Shown in pieces: positions 43,066 through 51,553 of a stretch of DNA of 58,108 bases. The position numbers were made by a program, and so were the translations under genes. The first letter of the stretch is position 1. Each line of letters opens with the position of its first letter. Under the pieces are notes generated by a model. It was not told the DNA's origin and searched no databases. It saw only the letters and a list, made by a program, of their open reading frames with translations. Location of the stretch: NCBI GenBank assembly GCA_964511185.1, contig CAZEDU010000016.1:1-58108 (forward strand). The letters are read 5' to 3'. The DNA comes from CAZEDU01 sp964511185. Its GTDB lineage: Bacteria; Myxococcota; Myxococcia; Myxococcales; Myxococcaceae.

Positions 43066-43781
43066 TGGGGCTTGGGAAGACAGGGGACAGTCCCGTTAGG
43101 GGACGGTCCCCGGTTCGGCTCTTCGTCGCGGGGACGGACACGGGCGTTGGGAAGACGCAGGTGGCGGCGGCGCTGCTCGCGCTGCTCGCCGAGCGGGGGA
43201 TGCGGCCCGCGCCGTTCAAGCCGTATGAGAGCGGGTGCCAGGACTTGCGGCGACCGCAGGACGCGCTGACGCTCCGGGCCGCCGCGCGAAGCGACGACGC
43301 GCTCGACGACATCTGCCCGCATCGGTTTCGCGCGCCGCTCGCACCTGGCGTGGCGGCCGCGCGGCTGGGTCGCGCGCCGAAGTGGTCGCGCACGCTCGAG
43401 GCGTTTCGCCGCTTCGACGGCCGCTCGCTCATCGCCGAGGCCGCGGGCGGCTTGCTCGTGCCGCTGGACGCGAAGCGCGAGGTCATCGATTTGATTCAGG
43501 CGCTCGCGCTGCCGGTGGTGCTGGTCGCGCGCGCCGGGTTGGGCACGCTCAACCACACCGCGCTCTCCATCGAGGCGCTGAGGGCTCGGCGCGTTGCGAT
43601 TCACGCCGTGGTGCTGGTGCGGTCCACGCCCGAGAGAGATGCATCGCAGCGCGACAACGCGCGCTGGATTCAGCGGCGCCACGGCGTGCGCGTGCTGGGG
43701 CCGCTCCCTTATTGCGAGGACGAGAGCGAGCGTCGGCGGCGCTTTGCCCGCGCGCTGGCGCCGCTGCTCTTGGCGCGCTGA
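43065..43781 (+). CDS. bioD: Dethiobiotin synthetase with repeat-derived N-terminus
   Basis: 238 residues. The BioD P-loop LFVAGTDTGVGKTQVAAAL is near the N-terminus, followed by FKPYESGCQD, HRFRAPLAPGVAA and LIAEAAGGLLVPL. It closes the ureido ring of dethiobiotin using ATP and CO2. Between Met1 and the P-loop strand lie about 17 residues (GLGKTGDSPVRGRSPV) encoded by the GGGGACAGTCCC/GGGGACGGTCCCC palindromes; other BioD proteins begin almost directly with the P-loop strand. It is the last bio gene here; bioC and bioH are not in the window. Confidence 0.94.
   Translation: MGLGKTGDSPVRGRSPVRLFVAGTDTGVGKTQVAAALLALLAERGMRPAPFKPYESGCQDLRRPQDALTLRAAARSDDALDDICPHRFRAPLAPGVAAARLGRAPKWSRTLEAFRRFDGRSLIAEAAGGLLVPLDAKREVIDLIQALALPVVLVARAGLGTLNHTALSIEALRARRVAIHAVVLVRSTPERDASQRDNARWIQRRHGVRVLGPLPYCEDESERRRRFARALAPLLLAR
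43083..43111. repeat. GGGGACAGTCCC/GGGGACGGTCCCC palindrome pair, copy B
   Basis: Two palindromes (43083-43094 and 43099-43111) are separated by GTTA and lie in frame inside the 5' end of bioD. The first shares its core with the single palindrome at 14432-14444. The arrangement resembles REP-type mobile palindromes. Confidence 0.8.
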
Positions 43782-43940
43782 GGCCTTGGAGGCGGTGGCG
43801 GTGCGGGTGGGTTCGCGGCGCTGTCCAGTCTTCGGCGGTGGAACAGGTGTGATCCTCACACTTCGGCGCCGATCAAATTTCATCGCTCCGCGAGCAGCGA
43901 ATTGGACGGCCCAAACGATCCGCGCGACAACCTTTCGCGA

Positions 43941-44219
43941 ATGGCAGAGATCATCGACATCTCGCTCCTGAAAGACGCCAAGCGGTACTTCCACAAGCTG
44001 CTCGACGCGCGGGGGATCGGCTACTTCCTCCGGCACGACGGACCGCGGCCCTTCCAGATCGAGCCGTCGAAGGTCGAGATGGTGCTGCGGACCGCGGCGA
44101 AGGCGCGGGCACCGCACCTGCCGAAGCCAGCGCCGCCGGCCATCGACCACGCGCGAAAAGAGATCCGGCGCGAGCTGATCCGCCGGGTGGTCGAGGCGAT
44201 GATCCTGACCGGGCTGTGA
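43941..44219 (+). CDS. Small conserved-looking hypothetical protein
   Basis: 92 residues from the ATG at 43941 (MAEIIDISLL). Mostly helical and basic, with KRYFHKLLDARGIGYFLRH at the start and ARKEIRRELIRRVVEAMIL at the end. No signal peptide, cysteines or membrane segment. It could bind nucleic acid or another protein, but I recognise no family. It lies 9 bases ahead of the aldo/keto reductase gene and may be co-transcribed with it. Confidence 0.65.
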   Translation: MAEIIDISLLKDAKRYFHKLLDARGIGYFLRHDGPRPFQIEPSKVEMVLRTAAKARAPHLPKPAPPAIDHARKEIRRELIRRVVEAMILTGL

Positions 44220-44228
44220 GGAAATCGA

Positions 44229-45242
44229 ATGCAAACGCGTCGACTGGGGCGGAGCGGCCTCAAGGTCTCTGCGCTGTGCTTGGGGACGATGACCTTCGGC
44301 GAGTCGAAGACGTTCATGAAGAACGTCACCTCGTCAGAAGAAGAAGCGCGGCGGGTGCTCGACCGCTCGCTCGATGCGGGCATCGACTTCCTGGACACCG
44401 CCGACATCTACAGCGAAGGCCGCTCAGAGGAGCTGCTCGGCAAGCTGCTCGGCCCGCGCCGCAAGGACGTCATCCTGGCCACCAAGTGCCGGTTCGCGAT
44501 GACCGCGCGCCCGCGCCCGATGGAGCTGGGGCTGTCGCGCCGCCACATCCTACAGGCCTGTGAGGATTCGCTGCGCCGCCTGCACACCGATTGGATCGAC
44601 CTGTATCAGGTGCACATGCAGGACGGCGCGGTGGAAATCGAAGAGACGATGCGGGCGCTCGACGACCTGGTGACGAGCGGCAAGGTCCGCTACGTCGGCT
44701 GCTCGAACTACACCGGCTACCGGCTGACCGAGTCGCTCTGGGCGTCCGACAAGCGCGGGCTCACCCGCTACGAGTCGGTGCAGCTGCAGTGGTCGCTCAT
44801 CGAGCGCGGCGCCGAGCGCGAGGTGATCCCCGCCTGCCGCGCCTTCGGCTTGGGCGTCATGGTCTGGAGCCCGCTGTGCCGCGGCTTCCTCTCTGGCAAG
44901 TACCAGCGGAACCAGCCGCCGCCTGCGGGCACGCGCCTGTCGGAGTGGAAGGACACGTTCAACAAGTACAACAACGACCGCACCTGGCAGATTGTCGACG
45001 TGGTGCGCGAAGTCGCCGCGGCGCTCGGCTCGACCCCGGCGCGCGTGTCGCTCGCGTGGCTGCTGCAGAAGCCGGAGGTGAGCAGCATCATCATCGGCGC
45101 GCGCGACGAGAAGCAGCTCGAGGACAACCTCGCCGCCACCGAGCTCGCGCTGCCGGCCGCGCTCGTGGAGCGGCTCGACAAGGCCTCCGAGCTCGCGTGG
45201 CAGTACCCCTACGACTTCATCGGGGCGCGCGAGCGCTGGTGA
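44229..45242 (+). CDS. Aldo/keto reductase
   Basis: 337 residues with a good GAGGA ribosome site. The catalytic tetrad is visible: Asp and Tyr in FLDTADIYSEG, Lys in ILATKCRF and His in LYQVHMQD. GCSNYTGY and the NADPH-binding SIIIGARDEKQLEDNL follow. It is an NAD(P)H-dependent reductase of the YajO/Tas-like group; the substrate is unknown. It is convergent with a Cys-rich gene, 3 bases apart. Confidence 0.93.
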   Translation: MQTRRLGRSGLKVSALCLGTMTFGESKTFMKNVTSSEEEARRVLDRSLDAGIDFLDTADIYSEGRSEELLGKLLGPRRKDVILATKCRFAMTARPRPMELGLSRRHILQACEDSLRRLHTDWIDLYQVHMQDGAVEIEETMRALDDLVTSGKVRYVGCSNYTGYRLTESLWASDKRGLTRYESVQLQWSLIERGAEREVIPACRAFGLGVMVWSPLCRGFLSGKYQRNQPPPAGTRLSEWKDTFNKYNNDRTWQIVDVVREVAAALGSTPARVSLAWLLQKPEVSSIIIGARDEKQLEDNLAATELALPAALVERLDKASELAWQYPYDFIGARERW

Positions 45243-45245
45243 GCC

Positions 45246-46511
45246 TCACAACCCCGAGCCCAAGAGGGTGAAGGTGTCGCCGGCGCTCGGGCCCGGCGTG
45301 GTGTCGTCGACCCACTCGTAGAGGTACCAGGCCTGATCCAGGCTGCCGAGGTTGGGCATCATCTGGTTGACCCAATGGTAGGCCGCCGCGTCGGTGCCGG
45401 ACTCGGACAAGCCGTAGGCGATGAGCGCGAGCGAGCCGCGCACGGGGTCGCGCACCAGCTCGATGAGGAAGAAGTCGTGCGACGGGCCGATGTTGGCGCG
45501 CAGGGTGGAGGCCACCACGCCGGCGTCGTGGGAGGTGAACGACGAGGTGGTCTCGTCGCTCGAGTCGTAGACAGGCGCGATGCCCGAGGTCTCCACGTAG
45601 TCGACCAGCTTCTGGCCGAACGAGCCGCCCGCCACGACCAGCGTCACGCCGCCCCGGGTGAGCGGCTCACCGGTGCCGCCGTCGAGGACGCCGGTGTACG
45701 GCGGCGGGTGCAGCGTCGCGCTGGTGACGGCGGGGCTGCAGCTCGACGCCAGCGCGTTGCCGATGCTCATGCCCGCATCGGTGTCGTGCACGAAGGCGTT
45801 GGTGAGGATGCGGACGACGGGGTTCTGGCAGACGTTCTGGATGCGCACGTCGCGGCACTGCGTCCCGTCGCAGAACTGGCTCTGGGTGCACGCTTGGTTG
45901 CACGCGCCGCAGTGGTCGATGTCCTGGGCCTTGTCGACGCACCGCCCGTTGCAGCAGTCGAGGCCGTTGGCGCAGTCGCCCGGCTGGGTGCACGCCTCGC
46001 CGCAGGTGCCGGTGCCGCACAGCTTGCCGGCCGAGCACTCGAGGTCGCTCGTGCAGTCGGCGCAGTCGCGCGTGCCAAGGCACTGACCGCTGCGGCAGGC
46101 GTCGTCGCCGCTGCAGCCCTGCTTGCACGTGAAGTCGATGTCGCAGAATTGATGCGGGCCGCAGCCGCCGCTCGGCGTGCACGGCTTGCAGGTCTTCGAG
46201 GTCGTGTCGCACTGAGGCGTGGCGCCCGAGCAGTGGTCGTTCTCGAGGCAGCCGACGCAGAGCTTGGTGGCGGTGTCACATTGCGGCGTGGCGCCGGAGC
46301 AGTGGGTGTTGTCGAGACAGGCGCACGTCCCGCTGGTGAGGCAGGTGTCGCTCGGACAGACCACTCCGGCCGGGCAGTTGGTCGTGGGCACGCTCCCGTC
46401 GGGCGAGCCGCTGTCCTCGGTGGTGCCGCCGTCTTCGGTGCTCGGCTCGCTGGGGCAGGCGGTCAGCGCCAGCGAGAGCGCCGCGAGCAGGCAAAGGCGG
46501 GTCGGGGTCAT
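45246..46511 (-). CDS. Cys-rich lipoprotein with unknown C-terminal domain
   Basis: 421 residues from the ATG at 46511; lipobox SLALTACPS. An Asp/Gly/Thr-rich linker (~25-45) leads to irregular Cys-rich units (~45-230), among which two near-identical units HCSGATPQCDT stand out. From ~235 to the end there is a Cys-poor alpha/beta-looking domain (VVRILTNAFVHDTDAGM, GVTLVVAGGSFGQKLVDYVE, FFLIELVRDPVRGSLALIAYG). That domain has no motif I recognise. It is probably anchored to a membrane and exposed outside the cytoplasm. Confidence 0.82.
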   Translation of the reverse strand: MTPTRLCLLAALSLALTACPSEPSTEDGGTTEDSGSPDGSVPTTNCPAGVVCPSDTCLTSGTCACLDNTHCSGATPQCDTATKLCVGCLENDHCSGATPQCDTTSKTCKPCTPSGGCGPHQFCDIDFTCKQGCSGDDACRSGQCLGTRDCADCTSDLECSAGKLCGTGTCGEACTQPGDCANGLDCCNGRCVDKAQDIDHCGACNQACTQSQFCDGTQCRDVRIQNVCQNPVVRILTNAFVHDTDAGMSIGNALASSCSPAVTSATLHPPPYTGVLDGGTGEPLTRGGVTLVVAGGSFGQKLVDYVETSGIAPVYDSSDETTSSFTSHDAGVVASTLRANIGPSHDFFLIELVRDPVRGSLALIAYGLSESGTDAAAYHWVNQMMPNLGSLDQAWYLYEWVDDTTPGPSAGDTFTLLGSGL

Positions 46512-46563
46512 AGGCTCCTCGGGTGTGCGGCCAGAGGAGCAGGATAGCCCAGTTGGAAAGTGG

Positions 46564-47253
46564 CTACTGCTCGAAGCAGAGGAGGTGCTTGGAGTCATAG
46601 CAGGCATCTATGCCGTCATCCGTCCAGCTCTGAGACGTGGCATCGGTAAGGCCGTAGCGGCCGCTATTCGAGTTGGATTCCGATGCCCAGTTCGCGCAGG
46701 TGGAGCCGGGGTCGCGAAACCCTTGGATCTTCGTGCCGGTCCAGATGGTAGTGCGCGTCAGGAACGGCTCGCCGTACTCGTCGCGGTCGAGGTTCACGCT
46801 CGGGTAGCCGCGGGTCTGAACGAGGTCCTTGAACGCGACGCGCTCGGTTCCCATCAGCTTCCACGGGCCGACGTCGGTCAGGCGCTCCGCCGCGTCGGTG
46901 TTGTTGTCAGAAAGCCAGGCGCGCCAAACGCCGGCGTATCCCGCCGCGAGCGCCGAAACCCGGCAGCGTTCATCGGCGCCGGGCAACGACTGGAAGTCGT
47001 TCCCGTCGTAGGTCGCCCGCGTGACGAAGATGCGTTTGCCACCCGGATTGGAGACCACCGGCGGGCCGCCGTCCGGCGGACCCCCAGGGTTGTTCTCGGG
47101 CGGATTCTTGTTGTCGTTGTTGTTGTTCTGCCCGTCGCTCGAACCCGTCACGCCGGCGTCGGAGGAGGGCTGCTCTCCCGCCTGGAGCCCCAAGTCACAA
47201 CCGACGAACGCCACGCACACGCCCACGAGCAGCCACTTCGAGATGGTCGACAT
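46564..47253 (-). CDS. Lipoprotein with DUF1554/endostatin-like domain
   Basis: 229 residues from the ATG at 47253, with GGAG upstream and lipobox VAFVGCDL. A low-complexity linker of Asn, Asp, Gly and Pro (~30-72) precedes a domain starting GGKRIFVTRATYDGN, with GADERCRVSALAAGYAGVWRAWLSD and CFEQ at the end. This matches the DUF1554 family known in Leptospira and some delta-proteobacteria, which resembles the collagen-derived endostatin fold. Cysteines in GADERC, STCANW, DACYDS and LLCFEQ probably form disulfides. Confidence 0.8.
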   Translation of the reverse strand: MSTISKWLLVGVCVAFVGCDLGLQAGEQPSSDAGVTGSSDGQNNNNDNKNPPENNPGGPPDGGPPVVSNPGGKRIFVTRATYDGNDFQSLPGADERCRVSALAAGYAGVWRAWLSDNNTDAAERLTDVGPWKLMGTERVAFKDLVQTRGYPSVNLDRDEYGEPFLTRTTIWTGTKIQGFRDPGSTCANWASESNSNSGRYGLTDATSQSWTDDGIDACYDSKHLLCFEQ

Positions 47254-47377
47254 CTTTTTCTCCCAATCGAACGGAAACGCACTTCGATTGGAAGGCGCCC
47301 GCATAATCCGTCACGCGTCTTGCCGGATCAGCGCGTTTGGCCGCAACTCGGGTGCGCGGCGCTGCGTCGCGGACGTG

Positions 47378-49324
47378 TCAGCGCCGCCGCGTCCTCACCC
47401 GCAAGAGCGCCAGGGCGGCGAAGGCGAGCGCCGCGCCGGAGGACGCCCCGCAGCCACAACCCTGAGGAATCACGGGAGGCTCGTCGACCGTGGGGGTGAA
47501 GTCGGGCCCCGCGCCCGGCGCGCCGGGCAGCCAGCTGCCCCCGTCGACGGCGACGCCGCCGTCAGCGTCGGGCTCGGGCGCTTTGGGGTAGCTCAAATAC
47601 AAAGGTCCCATCGCCGCGGTGAGGTGTACCGCTCCGACCGACAGGTCGACCGGGTTGCCCAAATAGTCGATGGCCTCCAGCGGCGGCGGCAACGTGATGG
47701 GGACCGCGCCAGTCGGGCTCTCGTCCTCGTTCCACAGCGCGATGAGCGTGTCGCTCGCGCCGTCGAAGCGCAGCGCGTGCACCGTGCTCGGCGTCATCGG
47801 CACGATGCCGACGTACCTTCGCTCCGAGACCTGCTGGAGCAGCAAACGCGCCGCCACCAGCGCTGGCTTCTCGGCCAACGCGGGCGTCAACAGCCCCTGG
47901 TGCTCCCAGTGGTTGTTCGGCGTGCTGCCAGGGTCCACCAGGAAGCCGTACGCGACGCGCGGCACCTCGAGCGCCACGTGCGTGAGCAGGTGCCGCGCGA
48001 CGTTCAAGGCTTGCCGCTGCCGCGAGGTCGCGTCGGTGCCGTTGCCGAAGTACGCCGAGCTGACGGACGTCTGCAGGTGCCACAAGGGCGCCGCGCCCAA
48101 CAGGTGCCGCGTCGCGACGACGTCGTCGCTCAACGTCTCGCTCCGCCAGTTGCGCGAGACGTGCAGCGACACCGCGTCGACCTGCCCGACCCCGGCGTCC
48201 GCCAGGCCCATCACGTACGCGTAGTCGGTCTGGAACAGCGCGCCGGTCACCACCTGGGCGCTCGCCGAGACCTGGCGAATGCGCGCGGCGGTCGCGGTGG
48301 CCAACGCGGCGTACTCCGCGGCGTTGGGTCCCGGCGGCCAGCTGTTGTTGGGCTCCGCCCAAATCTCGAACGCCGTCGGTGTCTCGCCCAGGTGCTGCGC
48401 GAGCGCGGCGGCGTAGTCACCGAACGCGGCGATGGCTTGGCTGGTGCGCGGCGCATCCGCGCCGTAGAGCGGGTTCACCTGTCCCAGCACCAGGTGCGCC
48501 GTCAGGCCGCGCGCCTGAAGCCGCTGCACGAAGGTGTCGACGCTGGAGAAGTCATAGAGCCCCGCGTCGCTCTCCAAGTCGGGCCAGACCGCCGCGGCGC
48601 GCACCCACCGAAAGCCCGCGTCGGCCGCCCAGTCGAGCTGCGCCTCGCTCGCGGACAAGTGCGTGGTGACGCCCAGGTCGGTGAGCGGGTGGCCGCCGTC
48701 GAGCCCGCTCGGCACCACCGGGCCGTGAGGGTCGAGCACGCCGGCCACCTCGTCGGTGAAGCGGACGTCGTCGAACACGTAGGTGCCGGCGACGGGCTTG
48801 AGCACCGGGTCGCCCGCGAGGATGTGGATTTGCCGGGTGGGGTAGTGCAGCACGCCGTCGTTGGCGCCGCCGCCCCAGCCCGAAGGCGGAACCTGGCTGA
48901 AGTGAAACGCGATGCGTGTCCACGCCGCGCCGTCCTTCACCTCGAAGGGACGGTTCAAGTTGTACTGGAGCGTCTGGAAGGTGTCGTCCAGCACGCGCAG
49001 CCGCGTCCGCTGCAGCGGCGGCCACTTCACCCAGTACGAGAGCATGCCCGCGTCCGCGCTCAGCGCCTCGCTCTTCACGGCGCGCACGTAGTTGCTGCCG
49101 GGGATGATGTTGTACGTCAGGTGTCCGCCGCGCCCGATCCGCCCGGCGCCCAGCGTGAAGCTGCCGGTCGCTCCGGGGAACTCGTGCCCGTTGCCGAACT
49201 CCCAGCTCTGCAGCGAGCCCGCGTCTTCGAAGTCGTCGATGAGGCGCTCGGCGGTGTTCCCCGGCGTGGCGAGCAACACCGCGAGGGTGATGCCCAAGGG
49301 CGCGCTCGTCGAAGGCCACCGCAC
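47378..49324 (-). CDS. Secreted glycosidase-like protein (GH-A clan fold) with MYXO-CTERM tail
   Basis: 648 residues. A weak signal peptide (LGITLAVLLATPGNTA) precedes a carbohydrate-binding-like beta domain (~30-205: ERLIDDFEDAGSLQSWEF). A TIM-barrel-like domain follows (GVTTHLSASEAQLDWAADAG, RWVRAAAVWPDLE, FEIWAEPNNSW, whose Glu fits the GH-A acid/base). The expected nucleophile position reads PLWHLQTSVSS, with Gln where WxTE is usual, so activity is doubtful. The end QGCGCGASSG plus hydrophobic helix plus RVRTRRR is a clear MYXO-CTERM tail for surface sorting. Confidence 0.85.
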   Translation of the reverse strand: MRWPSTSAPLGITLAVLLATPGNTAERLIDDFEDAGSLQSWEFGNGHEFPGATGSFTLGAGRIGRGGHLTYNIIPGSNYVRAVKSEALSADAGMLSYWVKWPPLQRTRLRVLDDTFQTLQYNLNRPFEVKDGAAWTRIAFHFSQVPPSGWGGGANDGVLHYPTRQIHILAGDPVLKPVAGTYVFDDVRFTDEVAGVLDPHGPVVPSGLDGGHPLTDLGVTTHLSASEAQLDWAADAGFRWVRAAAVWPDLESDAGLYDFSSVDTFVQRLQARGLTAHLVLGQVNPLYGADAPRTSQAIAAFGDYAAALAQHLGETPTAFEIWAEPNNSWPPGPNAAEYAALATATAARIRQVSASAQVVTGALFQTDYAYVMGLADAGVGQVDAVSLHVSRNWRSETLSDDVVATRHLLGAAPLWHLQTSVSSAYFGNGTDATSRQRQALNVARHLLTHVALEVPRVAYGFLVDPGSTPNNHWEHQGLLTPALAEKPALVAARLLLQQVSERRYVGIVPMTPSTVHALRFDGASDTLIALWNEDESPTGAVPITLPPPLEAIDYLGNPVDLSVGAVHLTAAMGPLYLSYPKAPEPDADGGVAVDGGSWLPGAPGAGPDFTPTVDEPPVIPQGCGCGASSGAALAFAALALLRVRTRRR

Positions 49325-49398
49325 GGGCGAAAGGCTATCATCGCCGGCGTTCCCTCTTCGGGTGTGCGGCCGGCATACCTGCGTCTACAATCGAGCCC

Positions 49399-50664
49399 GT
49401 GAGCCCCACTCTTCGCAACGCGTGCCTGGCTTGGGTCGCGGCCTTCGCCGCGCTGGCGGTGCCCATGGCCTGCCGCGCGCCGACCACTGGCGGGCTCCAC
49501 GTGGTGGTGGAAGGGGACCTGCAAGTCGGCGCGGACTTCGACTTGTTGGTGGTCGACGTCACGCGCGAGGGCGAGGCCGAGCTGCTCAAGCAAGAGCTTT
49601 TCGAAGGAGCGCTGCTCACCGAGCTGCCCATCGGGCTGAACTTCGTCTCGGGGCCGAGCACGCCGGTGGGCACGCCGGTGCAGGTGCTCGCCCGCGCGGT
49701 GAAGGACGCCCAGGTCGTCGCGGTGGCGCAGGGCACCGGCGCGCTCGAGCCCAAGGGCGGAGCGACGTTGACGCTCACCCTCGAGCGCACCAGCACCGGC
49801 GGTACGTACGTGCGGGCCCACAGCGGCGAGAACGGCGTCACCTGCGCGAAGGACCGCGACTGCGTCTCGGGCCTGTGCGTCGAGAACGTCTGCTGCGACA
49901 GCCGCTGCGACGGCCCCTGCGACGCGTGCGACCGGTTGGGCTCGGTGGGCACCTGCGTGCTCGCGCCGCGCGGCGTGCCCGGCAGCCCGAGCTGCGCGCC
50001 GTACACCTGCAGCGGCGACTCGGCGGCGTGCCTTGCCTCCTGCGCCACGAGCGACGACTGCGTCATCACCTCGTACTGCCACCCCGACGGCACGTGTCAG
50101 CCGCGCACCCCGGCGGGCGTGGCGTGCCAGGAAGACCGCCAGTGCGCCACCGGCCCGTGCGTCGAGGGCCTGTGCTGCAACCGCGCGTGCAACGGCGTGT
50201 GCGAGCGCTGCGACGTCCCCGGCGCGCTGGGCACCTGCACGCCGCTGACCGAGCCGCGCGACGGCGGCCCGTCGTGCGCGCCGTACCGCTGCAGCCTGAC
50301 CGGCGCCTGCGGCACTTCGTGCGCCTCGGGCTCCGACTGCGACGAGACGGCGTACTGCGCGGGCGGCACGTGCTTGCCGAAGAAGTCGCGCGGCAGCTCG
50401 TGCGCGAGCGCGACCGAGTGCGTGACCGGCTTCTGCTCTGACGGCTACTGCTGCAACACCGCGTGCACCGGCGCGTGCGACACCTGCGCGCCGCCCGGCA
50501 CGCAGCCCGGCACCTGCGCGTACCGGCCGCAGGGCACCCAGGGCGTCCCGTCGTGCTCGCTCTACGTGTGCAGCGGCACCTCTTCGGCGTGCCCAGCGAG
50601 CTGCAGCTCCGATGCGGGCTGCGCGGTGCCGTACCGGTGCGTGGGGACGAGCTGCGTGCCGTAG
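49399..50664 (+). CDS. Cys-rich repeat lipoprotein
   Basis: 421 residues from a GTG; signal with lipobox ALAVPMACRA. The first ~140 residues are beta-rich without cysteines (VVVEGDLQVGADFDLLVVDV). From ~145 on, three long Cys-rich units repeat, each with C-x5-C-x3-C, GxCCN/DxxC, GxCxxCDxxG and SCAPYxC (DCVSGLCVENVCCDSRC, QCATGPCVEGLCCNRAC, ECVTGFCSDGYCCNTAC). This type of unit is common in myxobacterial extracellular proteins. It is convergent with the small membrane protein gene, 4 bases apart. Confidence 0.85.
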   Translation: MSPTLRNACLAWVAAFAALAVPMACRAPTTGGLHVVVEGDLQVGADFDLLVVDVTREGEAELLKQELFEGALLTELPIGLNFVSGPSTPVGTPVQVLARAVKDAQVVAVAQGTGALEPKGGATLTLTLERTSTGGTYVRAHSGENGVTCAKDRDCVSGLCVENVCCDSRCDGPCDACDRLGSVGTCVLAPRGVPGSPSCAPYTCSGDSAACLASCATSDDCVITSYCHPDGTCQPRTPAGVACQEDRQCATGPCVEGLCCNRACNGVCERCDVPGALGTCTPLTEPRDGGPSCAPYRCSLTGACGTSCASGSDCDETAYCAGGTCLPKKSRGSSCASATECVTGFCSDGYCCNTACTGACDTCAPPGTQPGTCAYRPQGTQGVPSCSLYVCSGTSSACPASCSSDAGCAVPYRCVGTSCVP

Positions 50665-50668
50665 CGGC

Positions 50669-50962
50669 TCAGCGCGCGCTCGTATCCTTCGCCTCGAACG
50701 GGTTTCCGCCCCACGGGTTGCCATGTTCGGCGGCGCCGCCGACTTGGCTCGGCATCACGAGGCCGAAGAACGCGGACATCATGGTGGTGACGCCGCCCAT
50801 CACGACCGCGACCCAGACCAAGAGGGTCTGAGTGGACGACCCCAGCGCTTGACCGTGGGTCAGCAAGACCCAAGGAACGCCAATCGCGATCGCCGCGCCG
50901 GCAAGCGCTCCCGACACGCTCGCGCCGGTGGCGCTGAAACGGACCATCTCGTGTTGACCCAT
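50669..50962 (-). CDS. Small membrane protein coupled to an ECF sigma factor (possible anti-sigma)
   Basis: 97 residues from the ATG at 50962, whose start overlaps the sigma-factor TGA as TGATG. Two membrane helices (SGALAGAAIAIGVPWVLL and LLVWVAVVMGGVTTMMSAFF) with a short basic N-terminus and a polar tail. It has no cysteines and no zinc-binding anti-sigma motif. The overlap suggests it partners the sigma factor, perhaps as an unusual anti-sigma, but this is inference. Confidence 0.75.
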   Translation of the reverse strand: MGQHEMVRFSATGASVSGALAGAAIAIGVPWVLLTHGQALGSSTQTLLVWVAVVMGGVTTMMSAFFGLVMPSQVGGAAEHGNPWGGNPFEAKDTSAR

Positions 50963-51462
50963 CACGACTCTCCTTCTTCTCCGGTGGACTGCGATGAGAA
51001 ACGTTCGCGCAATGAATCGAGCGCATAGCGGCAGCGGCTCGCCGCGGTGTTGAGCGAGATGTCGAGCGCGCGGCCGACCTCCTTGAAGCTCATGCCGCTG
51101 TAGAACCTGAGGCGAAGCGCCACCTGCTGCGCCGCGGGGAGGCCAAGAATGGCCGCCTCGAGCTCCCAAGGTTTGACGTCGAAGGGATCGCCTTCGGCGG
51201 CTGTTCGCTCGTCCACCTCATCGAGCGAGACCGTGGCGCGTCGGCGCGCTCTCCATTTCAGCGCGTTGAGGTGCACCGCCCTTCGCGCATAGCGCTCCAA
51301 GTCGGCCGCGCGGCCGTCGGCATGGGCCCGCCACACCTGCATCAGCGTCGACTGAACCAGGTCTTCCGCGACGGGCTCGCCGAGCAGCCGTGACACCGAG
51401 CGCACCAGGCGCGGGCGTTCGCGCGAAAGCCAGCGTTCGAATTCGTCGGCGGTCAAGGGCAT
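50962..51462 (-). CDS. ECF-type RNA polymerase sigma factor
   Basis: 166 residues from the ATG at 51462. Region 2 is LVRSVSRLLGEPVAEDLVQSTLMQVWRAH and region 4 is GLPAAQQVALRLRFYSGMSFKEVGRALDISLNTAASR. The length is normal for group IV sigma factors. Target promoters cannot be read from the gene. It is divergent from the membrane protein at 51554 and may control that gene or its own. Confidence 0.93.
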   Translation of the reverse strand: MPLTADEFERWLSRERPRLVRSVSRLLGEPVAEDLVQSTLMQVWRAHADGRAADLERYARRAVHLNALKWRARRRATVSLDEVDERTAAEGDPFDVKPWELEAAILGLPAAQQVALRLRFYSGMSFKEVGRALDISLNTAASRCRYALDSLRERFSSQSTGEEGES

Positions 51463-51520
51463 GGCGCTCGATGCGAGAGACCCAGTTGGCGGCTGTTTTT
51501 GTCTAAGGCACTTGTGGCTA

Positions 51521-51550
51521 GGCGAGATCTTGGCTCGCCTCAAGCGAGCC
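51521..51550 (+). promoter_or_regulatory. Two mutually exclusive stem-loops ahead of the membrane protein gene
   Basis: GGCGAG (51521-51526) can pair with CTCGCC (51534-51539), or GGCTCGC (51532-51538) with GCGAGCC (51544-51550). The two share bases and cannot form together. The second ends three bases before the ATG at 51554 and would hide the ribosome site, so it may control translation. Confidence 0.45.
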
Positions 51551-51553
51551 TCG

